A stretch of DNA of 64,000 nucleotides, taken from contig DCLA01000111.1 in assembly GCA_002320815.1 (NCBI GenBank), forward strand, positions 211,909 through 275,908. The letters are read 5' to 3'. The position numbers and the translations under genes were made by a program. Below, piece after piece: positions 16,405 to 24,195 of this stretch; the stretch's first letter is position 1, and the number at the start of each line of letters is the position of its first letter. The notes beneath the pieces were generated by a model. It did no database searches and was not told where the DNA came from. It worked only from the letters and a program-made list of their open reading frames with translations. This DNA is from Myxococcales bacterium UBA1660. GTDB lineage: Bacteria > Myxococcota_A > Polyangia > Polyangiales > Houyiibacteriaceae.

Positions 16405-17472
16405 TCACTCGCCGCAGCAGGCGTCCCAGCAGCAACTCCCGTCGTCCTCGCCGCAGCCGCCCGCGGCCCAGGCGCAGTCGCACTCGCACTCGCCGCCTTC
16501 GCCGCCCGCGCACAGGGCCACGTCGTCGAGGGGTCGCCGGTCGAGGCCGGAGAGCCCCACCAGATCCGCGGGGCACGCGACCTCGGACCAGTCGAGGTTC
16601 GGGTTGTCCGCCGCGGCGTACCAGTCGACGAACCACTCGCACCCGGCGCGCAGATCGGCGAAGCGGGGCTCATCGAAGACCTGCTCACAGCGGGTCCGGA
16701 CACAGCTCCGCACCTGGTCGTGACTTCCGCCGGCTTCCTTGCAGGCGGTGAGGAAGCCGCCGTACTGCGCCCCGAGGAGCGCGTCGCTCTCCAGGCCCCA
16801 CTGGCGGGTGCAGGCGTTGAAGAGGCCCACGCCGCCGCCCGGGATCAGGATGTCGAACTGTCCGCCGCCCACGTCGTGGCCGATGTTGGTGGCCTGCACG
16901 ATCATCGTCTTGCCGGCCAGCGTCGCCGAGCCCGGATCGGCGGGGTCGTAGTGACCGGTGCCGTCGAAGTCGAGGCGGTAGCAGCGGCCGCACACCGCGC
17001 CGGCCGCGGGCACCGCCGCGAAGCCATAGGCCAAGGTCTCCGTGACCGCGCGGGGCGCCATGCTGAAGCAGGTGTACCCGGCGTCGGCGGCGTCGGAGCC
17101 GCAGCTACTCGGCTGGTCGAAGCCGGCCTGGGGGACGTCGTCGATGGAGCAGCTCGCCAGCGCGGTCCCCAGCTCGGTGGCGTTGCCCGACCAACCGCAG
17201 TGGGCCTTGCAGCAGTCCCAGTAGCGGGTGGCGTAGCCCCGGCAGGTGCTGGCCGCCGGGGGCGGCGGCTCGGCGTCGGCGGGGACGAAGCCGTCGGTCG
17301 AGGTGGGAGCGGCGTCGGACGGCGCGGCGTCGGCGGGCGCCGCGCCGTCCGACGCCGCGCCATCCGGAGCGAGCGGCTCCGCGCCGTCGGCGGACCCCGC
17401 GTCGACGACGTCGGCGGCGGGATCCGAGCAAGCCAGGGTCAGGGCGAGGACGACGAGGGCGGCGCGGCTCAT
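16405..17472 (-). CDS. GH45-type cellulase lipoprotein
   Basis: The 355-residue protein has a lipoprotein signal (VLALTLAC, Cys about 15), an Ala/Asp linker to about residue 75, and a catalytic domain. This contains TRYWDCC (82-88), the GH45 signature, with the nucleophile/base Asp86, and QATNIGHDVGGGQFDILIPGG region with the second acid Asp207, followed by GLFNACTRQWG. Around 20 cysteines would form disulfides. GH45 enzymes are inverting endo-beta-1,4-glucanases. The short C-terminal tail (from about 320) is Cys-rich, ending CCWDACCGE, and looks like an extra module. GH45 is mostly fungal and animal, so a bacterial example is noteworthy. Confidence 0.82.
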   Translation of the reverse strand: MSRAALVVLALTLACSDPAADVVDAGSADGAEPLAPDGAASDGAAPADAAPSDAAPTSTDGFVPADAEPPPPAASTCRGYATRYWDCCKAHCGWSGNATELGTALASCSIDDVPQAGFDQPSSCGSDAADAGYTCFSMAPRAVTETLAYGFAAVPAAGAVCGRCYRLDFDGTGHYDPADPGSATLAGKTMIVQATNIGHDVGGGQFDILIPGGGVGLFNACTRQWGLESDALLGAQYGGFLTACKEAGGSHDQVRSCVRTRCEQVFDEPRFADLRAGCEWFVDWYAAADNPNLDWSEVACPADLVGLSGLDRRPLDDVALCAGGEGGECECDCAWAAGGCGEDDGSCCWDACCGE

Positions 17473-17601
17473 GTCCGAAGGGAGGACGCGGCGGGCGCGA
17501 TCGGGTCACGGGGCCGAGGAGTCCGCTCGCCGCGAGGCGGCGCTCGGCGGCCGCGACCGTGTCCCGGCGCCTTCCCCATAGTGAGGAAGGCCGGGTTTTG
17601 G

Positions 17602-17607
17602 TATGTC
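17602..17607 (+). promoter_or_regulatory. -10-like element of TPR gene
   Basis: TTTTGGTATGTC contains an extended -10 (TGG-TATGTC) ending 7 bases before a GTG at 17615. GGAGG between them could serve as a ribosome site only if initiation occurs further upstream. Confidence 0.4.
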
Positions 17608-17614
17608 GGAGGGT

Positions 17615-20113
17615 GTGAGCGACGAGACCGACCAGCTCTTGCAGCGCGCCAAGCGCCTCATGCAGGAGGGGCGCAACGAGGCCGCCCTCGCCCAGCTGGG
17701 CCAGCTCCTCGAGCTGGAGCCCGAGCGCCTCGAGGCCCTGGGTCAGAAGGGCGAGGCCCTCCGCCGCCTCGGCCGCCACCGGGAAGCCATCGCCGCCCTG
17801 GACGCGGCCATCGCCCTGGACCCCAAGTACGCCTTCGCCCTCGCCTCCCGGGGCGACGCCTACGCGCGCATGGGCGAGCGGCCGTTGGGCAAGGTGGACC
17901 TCGACGCCGCCATCGCCCTCGACCCCCGCTACGCCTGGGCCCTCTTCCGCCGGGGGGAGCTCCATCTGGACGAAGGTCGGCACGCCGACGCCATCGCCGA
18001 TCTGACGACCTCGCTGGAGGTGGAGCCCGGTCGCGCCGCGGTCCTCGCCGCCCGCGGCGAGGCCCATCGACTCTCGGGGGAGCAGGAGGCGGCCCTCGCC
18101 GACTTCGACGCCTCCCTGGCCCAGGCCCCCGACGTGAGCTGGGTGCTGGCCAGCCGGGCCAAGAGCAAGGCGAGCCTGGAGCGCAACGACTCCGCCCTCG
18201 ACGACTTCGGCCGGGCCCTGGAGCTCCAGCCCGACTACCCCTGGGCGCTGGCCCAGCGCGGGGAGCTCCTGCGCCTCCTCGGTCGCCACCAGGAAGCCAT
18301 CGGCGACCTCAGCCGGGCCATCGCCCTGGAGCCGGGCAACGCCTGGGCCTGGGCCAGCCGCGGCGCCTCCTACCGCGCCCTCGGCCGCCTCGACGAGGCA
18401 TGGGCCGACCTGGCCAACGCGGTGCACATGGACGACCGCTACGCCTGGGCGCTGGCCAACCGGGGCATGGTCATGCTCGACAAGGGCCGCGCCAAGGAGG
18501 CTCTGGCCGATCTCGACCGCTCCCTGGCCCTGGACCCGGGGAACAACGTGGCCCTCGGTCGGCGCGCCGAAGCCCTGGTCGAGCTCCGCCGCTTCACCGC
18601 CGCCCTCACCGACTTCGAGACCCTGCTACTGCGCGAGCCCACGGACACCTGGGCCATCGCCCACCGGGCCGACTGCCTGCGCCTGATGAGCCGCTTCGAC
18701 GAGGCCCTGGCGGGCTTCGATCGCGCGGTGGAGGTCAAGGGCGAGTACCCCTGGGCCCTGGCCAGCCGCGCGGAGACCTACCGCATGATGGAGCGCGACG
18801 AAGAGGCGGTGGAGGACTTCGACCGCGCCATCGAGCTCCAGAACGACTACCCCTGGGCGCGCGAAGGTCGCTCTCGCTCGCTGGCCCGGCTGGGGCGCCA
18901 CCAGGCCGCCCTCCCCGACCTGGAGTGGCTCCTCGAGCGCACCCCCAAGTCCGCGCGGCTGCTGCGCATGCGGGCCCACTCGCTGGTGGCCCTGGACCGG
19001 CTCCAGGAGGCCCTGGACGACTACGACAAGGCGCTCTGGCACGGGCCCGGCGACCGCGACACGATCTATGGGCGCGCCAACGCGCTGCGCCTCCTGGGCC
19101 GCTACGAGGAGGCGCTGGTCGCCCTCGACAAGGCGCTGGCCGAGGGCGCGCCGGACGCGGTGGGTCTGGCCCGCCGGGGCGACTGCCTGCGCGAGCTGGG
19201 CCGGTGTGCCGAGGCCATCGAGGCCTACGATGGCGCGGTGCACTTCGACCCCGAAGAGGCCACCGCCTGGGTGGGCCGAGGGATCGCCCATCGGGTCCAG
19301 GGAAACCTCCACGCCAGCCTGGGCGACCTGGAGCACGCCTTGGAGCTGGAGCCCCACTCCCGGGAAGCGGCCGCCGAACGCGCGGCGACGCTGATGGCCA
19401 TGGACCGCGGCGACGAGGCCCTGGGCGCCTTCGACGACGCGGTGCAGATGCTGCCCGGCGACCCCCGGATCCTCGCCGCCCGCGCCGCGGCTTTCCGCGC
19501 CGTCGGGCGCCCGATGGAAGCCCTGGCCGATCTACACCAGGCCATGGAGCAGGCGGAGGAGGACCCCGCCGCCCGCGCCCGGGTGCTCGAGGAGCGAGCC
19601 ACCACGTACCTGGACCTCGAGCGCTTCGACGACGCGCTCGGCGATCTCGACCAGCTCCTCCAGCTCGGCGGCACCAGCGAGGAGCTGCTCTACAAGCGCA
19701 TCGACGTGCTGCGCCGCGCCGGCCGCTTCGACGAAGGCCTCGCCGCCGCCGACGCCGCCCGGGAGCGCCTGCCCCAGAGCGCGGCCCTGTGGCGCGCGCG
19801 CGCCGCGATCCACCACGCCCGCCAGGACGCCGAGGCCACCCGCGAAGCCCTCGACGAGGCCGTGGTCCTGGCCACCGACGACGCCGCCAGTCACCCCGAA
19901 TCCCTCGACCGGAAGGTCTCCCTCCTGCTGCACCTGCTCGCCGCCGGGGACGAGGGGCGCGCGACCACCCTCTTCGGCGAGGTCGCCCCCCAGGTGAGCC
20001 CCGCCGGTCGGCGCTCGCTCCTCGACGGGCTCGAGGAGCAGGTCGCCCTCTTCGGGTCCACGGCCGCCGCCGAGCGTCTGGCCAAGCGGCTCCAGAACGA
20101 CCCCGCCGAATGA
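17615..20113 (+). CDS. Large tetratricopeptide-repeat protein
   Basis: The 832-residue protein is made almost wholly of 34-residue TPR units, roughly twenty in a row, with repeated Ala/Leu/Asp consensus (for example 'EALADLDRSLALDPGN'). No signal peptide or transmembrane helix is seen, so it should be cytoplasmic and serve as a scaffold. GTG is chosen from the -10-like element; an ATG four codons earlier (17603) overlaps that element. Its stop overlaps the next gene (ATGA), so it is coupled to the PrsW protease. The partner proteins are unknown. Confidence 0.9.
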   Translation: MSDETDQLLQRAKRLMQEGRNEAALAQLGQLLELEPERLEALGQKGEALRRLGRHREAIAALDAAIALDPKYAFALASRGDAYARMGERPLGKVDLDAAIALDPRYAWALFRRGELHLDEGRHADAIADLTTSLEVEPGRAAVLAARGEAHRLSGEQEAALADFDASLAQAPDVSWVLASRAKSKASLERNDSALDDFGRALELQPDYPWALAQRGELLRLLGRHQEAIGDLSRAIALEPGNAWAWASRGASYRALGRLDEAWADLANAVHMDDRYAWALANRGMVMLDKGRAKEALADLDRSLALDPGNNVALGRRAEALVELRRFTAALTDFETLLLREPTDTWAIAHRADCLRLMSRFDEALAGFDRAVEVKGEYPWALASRAETYRMMERDEEAVEDFDRAIELQNDYPWAREGRSRSLARLGRHQAALPDLEWLLERTPKSARLLRMRAHSLVALDRLQEALDDYDKALWHGPGDRDTIYGRANALRLLGRYEEALVALDKALAEGAPDAVGLARRGDCLRELGRCAEAIEAYDGAVHFDPEEATAWVGRGIAHRVQGNLHASLGDLEHALELEPHSREAAAERAATLMAMDRGDEALGAFDDAVQMLPGDPRILAARAAAFRAVGRPMEALADLHQAMEQAEEDPAARARVLEERATTYLDLERFDDALGDLDQLLQLGGTSEELLYKRIDVLRRAGRFDEGLAAADAARERLPQSAALWRARAAIHHARQDAEATREALDEAVVLATDDAASHPESLDRKVSLLLHLLAAGDEGRATTLFGEVAPQVSPAGRRSLLDGLEEQVALFGSTAAAERLAKRLQNDPAE

Positions 20114-21216
20114 TCCCCGCCCACGACCGCACCATGCGCAACGTGGGGCTCGGGCTCTACCTGGTGGGTCAGCTCGTCGGCGGGCTCCTCTTGCTGATCT
20201 TCTTCGGCCTCGGCGCCCTCACCCAGGAGGGCGTGCTGGGCGGGATGTGCATCGGCGCCGCGTTCGCGCTCCCGGCCGGCGTGATGTACCTGACCGTTCC
20301 CCGGCTCCTCGATCGCTACGACCCCGAGCCCTGGTACGCGCTGCTGGGGTGCTTCCTCTGGGGCGCCATCGCGTCGTGCGGGTTCTCGGTCGCGGTCAAC
20401 ACGTTGGTCGGCGCGGCCGGCGGCGAGAGCGGAGATTGGCTCAGCGCGGTGGTCAGCGCGCCCCTCACCGAGGAGCTCTGGAAGGGCATCGGCGTCGCCG
20501 GCGTCTTCTTCTTCCTGCGCCGCGAGTTCGACGGCGTGGTCGACGGCATCATCTACGCGACCTTCACCGCGCTGGGCTTCGCGATGGTGGAGAACATCAT
20601 CTACTACGGCGAGGCTTCCCAGCACGGCGCCCTGGGCCTGACCTTCCTGATGCGCGGGATCCTCTTCCCCTGGGGCCACCCGGTCTACACCGCGATGACC
20701 GGCATCGGCTTCGGGCTCGCGCGCGAGACCGAGAAGCCCTGGGTCCGCGTGAGCGCGCCGATCCTGGGCTACCTCGGCGCGGTGATGCTCCACGCGATCT
20801 GGAACGGCACGGCGACCATCGCCGATTCGGTGAAGGAGGGCGGCATGCTCTTCCTCTGCATGCTGCCGGTCTGGTTCCTCTTCGTCCTGACCTTCATCGT
20901 CATCATCGTCGTCCTGGTGCGCCGCCGCGGCCGGATCATCCGGCACCACCTGCAGGACGAGGTCGCCCTCGGAAACCTCGCCCAGTGGGAGGTCGAGCTG
21001 GTATGCAAGGCGTTCGGCGTGTTCGAGGCCCGCATGAAGTGGGGCCGCAAGGGTGCGGAGTTCGTCCGCGCGGCGGCCCGGCTCGCGCTCTCGAAGTGGC
21101 ACGCCGGCCGCGCCTACCGCCAGCAGATGCACACCGTGAGTATGGATTTCATCGTGCCCCTCCGTCAGAAGCTGCGCGAGCTCCGCGCCGAGATCCACCG
21201 GGGGCCCTCCCGGTGA
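20110..21216 (+). CDS. PrsW-family intramembrane metalloprotease
   Basis: The 368-residue protein has about eight hydrophobic helices and the PrsW signature set: LDRYDPEPW, PLTEELWKG (catalytic Glu-Glu), FDGVVDGIIYATFTALGF, HPVYTAMTG and HAIWN. PrsW cleaves membrane anti-sigma factors in Bacillus; the target here is unknown. A cytoplasmic basic tail of about 90 residues follows the last helix. It overlaps the TPR gene by ATGA and the methyltransferase by GTGA, so all three are probably made together. Confidence 0.9.
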   Translation: MIPAHDRTMRNVGLGLYLVGQLVGGLLLLIFFGLGALTQEGVLGGMCIGAAFALPAGVMYLTVPRLLDRYDPEPWYALLGCFLWGAIASCGFSVAVNTLVGAAGGESGDWLSAVVSAPLTEELWKGIGVAGVFFFLRREFDGVVDGIIYATFTALGFAMVENIIYYGEASQHGALGLTFLMRGILFPWGHPVYTAMTGIGFGLARETEKPWVRVSAPILGYLGAVMLHAIWNGTATIADSVKEGGMLFLCMLPVWFLFVLTFIVIIVVLVRRRGRIIRHHLQDEVALGNLAQWEVELVCKAFGVFEARMKWGRKGAEFVRAAARLALSKWHAGRAYRQQMHTVSMDFIVPLRQKLRELRAEIHRGPSR

Positions 21217-22313
21217 GCGAGCACGTCATCCACGTCCGCTGCGCGCCCGGGCTCGAAGATCTGGTCGCGGGCGAGATCCGCGCCCTGGGCGCCGAGCCCG
21301 AGGTCCGGCGCGCCGGCGTCCGCACCGCCGGCGACGACCGCCTGGTCCAGCGGCTCAACCTGGAGCTCGCCTGCGCGCAGCTCGTCCAAGTGCGCGTCGC
21401 CGAGCGCAAGGCCAAGAGCCTCGACGAGCTCGAGCAGCGGGTGGGCTCGATGGCCTGGAACAAGTGGGTCGCCCCCCACCACCGCCTGACCATCGAGGTG
21501 AAGACCCAGAGCTCGCGCCTGCATCACCGGGGCGAGGTCGAGGATCGGGTCCGCCGCGCCCTCGGCGAACGCATCGGCGGCTGGGCCAACCCCCAGGGCG
21601 ACCCCCTGGAGCTCGAGGTCCGCGCCCGCGGGGATCGGGTGAGCTTCTGGATGAACACCACCGGCGACATCCTCCACCGCCGCGGCTACCGGCTGGAGAC
21701 CGCCAAGGCCCCGCTCCGCGAAGACCTCGCCGCCGCACTGATCCGGGTGAGCGACTGGGATGGGACCTCGGCCTTCGCCGATCCGATGATGGGCGCCGGC
21801 ACCCTGGTGATCGAGGCGGCGCGCATGGCCCGGGGCATCGCGCCCGGCGCGGACCGCTCCTTCGCCTTCGAGCGCTTCGCCGGCTTCGACGCGGACGGCT
21901 GGGCCGAGCTCCGCGCCGCCGCCAAGGCGCGGGTGAAGGACACCCTGCCCTTCCCCATCTTCGGCTCCGATCGCGACGCGGGCGCGCTGGGGATCGCCAC
22001 CCGCAACGCCGAACGCGGCGGCGTGGTGGCCGACCTGAGCCTGGCGACCGCCGCCATCAGCGCCGCGCCCGTCCTCGAGAACCCACCCGCACAGGGGACT
22101 CTGGTCACCAACCCGCCCTGGGGCGGGCGGCTCGGCAAGGGCAAGGACCTCCGGCCCCTCTACCAGACTCTGGAGAAGCTGGCGGACCAGCTTCCCGGCT
22201 GGGGCCTGGCCTTCGTGGCCACCAAGGACCGCCTCGCCCAGCAGGTGCGCGGCGTGCGCGAGGCGCTGCGCACCACTCAGGGTGGCCGCGACGTGACCTT
22301 CTACCGGCGCTAA
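21213..22313 (+). CDS. THUMP-domain RNA methyltransferase (UPF0020)
   Basis: The 366-residue product starts with GTG overlapping the PrsW stop. Residues about 1-155 form a ferredoxin-like plus THUMP RNA-binding domain; 160-366 is a Rossmann methyltransferase with DPMMGAGTLVIEAA (SAM binding), GSDRDAGAL and the catalytic NPPWGG motif (about 299). These mark an N2-guanine methyltransferase of the RlmL/Trm14 group, acting on 23S rRNA or tRNA. It is shorter than two-headed RlmL, having no RlmK part. Confidence 0.9.
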   Translation: MSEHVIHVRCAPGLEDLVAGEIRALGAEPEVRRAGVRTAGDDRLVQRLNLELACAQLVQVRVAERKAKSLDELEQRVGSMAWNKWVAPHHRLTIEVKTQSSRLHHRGEVEDRVRRALGERIGGWANPQGDPLELEVRARGDRVSFWMNTTGDILHRRGYRLETAKAPLREDLAAALIRVSDWDGTSAFADPMMGAGTLVIEAARMARGIAPGADRSFAFERFAGFDADGWAELRAAAKARVKDTLPFPIFGSDRDAGALGIATRNAERGGVVADLSLATAAISAAPVLENPPAQGTLVTNPPWGGRLGKGKDLRPLYQTLEKLADQLPGWGLAFVATKDRLAQQVRGVREALRTTQGGRDVTFYRR

Positions 22314-22321
22314 CGCCCGGC

Positions 22322-22723
22322 TCAGCGCCCGCGAGGGGCCGCCGTGTCGTCGGCGCAGATGCCCGGCCCGTTGCCGGTGATCGCCGGGCGCAGCCGCTCG
22401 TGGAGGGCCAGCCAACGGTCCCGGATGCGCTCGGGGACGCCGTGTCGGTCCAGGGTCCGCCGGAGGATCTGTAGCCGCCGGTCGAACTGGCCACCAAAGA
22501 TGCGATGGCGCGCGTGGGCCTCGGCCATCGGCCGGCCGCCGTAGACCACCCCCGCGCCCAGGTGCTGCGCGGCGTGCTCGTACTCGAAGCGCTTCACCCG
22601 CTCGCGGCTGGCACGCTGGAAGAGGAAGCCGATCATCACGTCGTCGAAGCAGGCGTCGACGAAGGCGTCGATGACGGTCCGGAGCTGCTCCTCGCCGCCC
22701 ATCTCCTCGAAGTCGGTGGTCAC
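22322..22723 (-). CDS. Truncated haemoglobin-like protein
   Basis: The 133-residue product matches the truncated globin fold: an N-terminal FEEMGGEEQLRTVIDAFV helix with FDD, a Phe-rich 'FEYEHAAQHLG' helix and the GG.PM..AHARHRI segment in which a His is the likely proximal haem ligand. A conserved RWLALHERL tail follows. Group assignment is uncertain. GTG start is supported by GGTGAGGGG just ahead. Such globins bind O2 or NO, or handle redox stress. It is divergent from the S41 gene and the two share a -10-like palindrome. Confidence 0.75.
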   Translation of the reverse strand: MTTDFEEMGGEEQLRTVIDAFVDACFDDVMIGFLFQRASRERVKRFEYEHAAQHLGAGVVYGGRPMAEAHARHRIFGGQFDRRLQILRRTLDRHGVPERIRDRWLALHERLRPAITGNGPGICADDTAAPRGR

Positions 22724-22772
22724 CCCCTCACCATGAGGGCAAAGGTCGCGGGCCACCAGCAGCCGCGCTCGG

Positions 22773-22778
22773 CATAGT
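22773..22778. promoter_or_regulatory. Shared -10-like CATAGT/ACTATG between divergent genes
   Basis: On the plus strand CATAGT ends 6 bases before the ATG at 22785. Its reverse, ACTATG, could serve the globin gene on the other strand with a leader of about 40 bases. Weak match to consensus at position 1. Confidence 0.3.
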
Positions 22779-22784
22779 GTCGCC

Positions 22785-24143
22785 ATGCTGCCGCGCCGCC
22801 TCGCGCTCCTGACCCCCCTGCTGCTGCTCTCCTGCGTCGCCGAGAGCGCGGTCGGCTCGCCGCTGCGCGAACGCATCGACCTCATCCGGGCCGTGCACCC
22901 GAGCCCCACGCGAACGGTGGATGGAGACACGCTCGAGCGAGCGCTCGCCGAGCGCGAGAGCACCCGGGGCGAGCTCGCCTCGGCCCGGGCCCTCCGGGAA
23001 CTCCTGGCCCTGGTGGGCGACTCGCACCTCGCCGGTGAGCTGCCCCCGGGGGACGCGAACGAGGCGACCTATCCGCCACTGCTGGTTCAGCGGGTCGCCG
23101 GAGTCCTGCGCGTCGACGCTTGCGCCGACGAGAGCCTGGTCGGTGCGGCGGTCCAGGCGTTGAACGGCGAGCCGATCGAGACCCTCCTCGACCGGTTGGC
23201 CCAGCTGAGCACCGTCGACGGTGCCCGACCCGCCGTGCGACGGGCGGAGTCGGAGCGGCACTTCGCCGAGCATCTGCGCCTCGTGGCGGGGCCCCGGGCC
23301 GAGTGGACCCTGGCAATCGCCGATGACGCCGGGCCCCGCGAAGTCGTCGTCCCGGGGGTGACCCTCGCGGAGCTCCAGAACCTGGCGTCTCGGCGCCAAT
23401 CCTTCACCCCCAGCAGCGGTCCCCTCCCGACCGTGTCCTCCGTCGGCGACGCGCTCGTGCTCCGGCTCGCGACCTTCGGGACCTCCGACCGCGTCACCTA
23501 CCTCGACGAGGTCGACCGACTGGGCCCACGGCTGGCAGAGGCCGACCCCTTGATCCTCGACCTCCGAGGCAACGAGGGCGGGGACCGTAGCCTCGGAGTC
23601 CGGGTGGCCCAGTACATCCTCCAGGAGCCCTTCACCCAATGGGCGCGAGTTCGCACCCGGGTCCGGGAGATCCCGGATCGGTTCCGTGCCGCCGTGCGCT
23701 TCCCCTTCGGTCCAGAGTCGGCGCTGACGGACTTTCCCGGCGCGCGCACCACCGAGGGTTGGACCTGGACCGGCGACCCGCTGGCCGCGACGATGACGCC
23801 CCGGGGGGCCGGGCACGCGGGCGCGCTGGTGCTCTTCGTGGACGACGCGACCAACTCCGCCGCCATCGAGCTCGCCGTGGCGCTCCTCGCGCACCACCCG
23901 AACGTGCGGGTGGTCGGGACCGAGACCCAAGGGGAGTGTGGCTGGCACGTGGGCCAGCTCCCCATCGTGTTCGAGGATGGCCGGGGCCCGGCGATGATCC
24001 TCTCGCTCTTCGCGATCGACCTGGTCCCCTACCCGGGCTGTCGACCCGGGCGAGGCATCGAACCGGATCTCCCGGTGACGACTAGCCTCGAGGACTTCCG
24101 TTCGGGGCGCGACCCCTACCTGGTCGCCCTCGGCCTAGAGTGA
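22785..24143 (+). CDS. S41-family peptidase lipoprotein
   Basis: The 452-residue protein has a lipoprotein signal (TPLLLLSC, Cys about 16). From about residue 215 it shows the C-terminal processing-protease core: LILDLRGNEGG, VLFVDDATNSAAIELA (likely catalytic Ser in NSAA, about 358), RVVGTETQGECG and GIEPDLPV. A PDZ-like region lies ahead of it. It should cleave peptides in the periplasm or outside. The expected general-base Lys four residues from Ser is not obvious, so activity is not certain. Similar proteins are annotated as S41 family in myxobacteria. Confidence 0.82.
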   Translation: MLPRRLALLTPLLLLSCVAESAVGSPLRERIDLIRAVHPSPTRTVDGDTLERALAERESTRGELASARALRELLALVGDSHLAGELPPGDANEATYPPLLVQRVAGVLRVDACADESLVGAAVQALNGEPIETLLDRLAQLSTVDGARPAVRRAESERHFAEHLRLVAGPRAEWTLAIADDAGPREVVVPGVTLAELQNLASRRQSFTPSSGPLPTVSSVGDALVLRLATFGTSDRVTYLDEVDRLGPRLAEADPLILDLRGNEGGDRSLGVRVAQYILQEPFTQWARVRTRVREIPDRFRAAVRFPFGPESALTDFPGARTTEGWTWTGDPLAATMTPRGAGHAGALVLFVDDATNSAAIELAVALLAHHPNVRVVGTETQGECGWHVGQLPIVFEDGRGPAMILSLFAIDLVPYPGCRPGRGIEPDLPVTTSLEDFRSGRDPYLVALGLE

Positions 24144-24195
24144 TCGCGGTCGCTCCGGCTCATCGGCGGAGCGCACCTCGCGCGCCGTCCGTGGC

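Noticed and set aside
15019..20109. Very long plus-strand open frame ending in PrsW
   Set aside because: High GC keeps stop codons rare. The part before 20110 reads across several genes in the wrong strand or frame; only the last 1107 bases encode a real protein.
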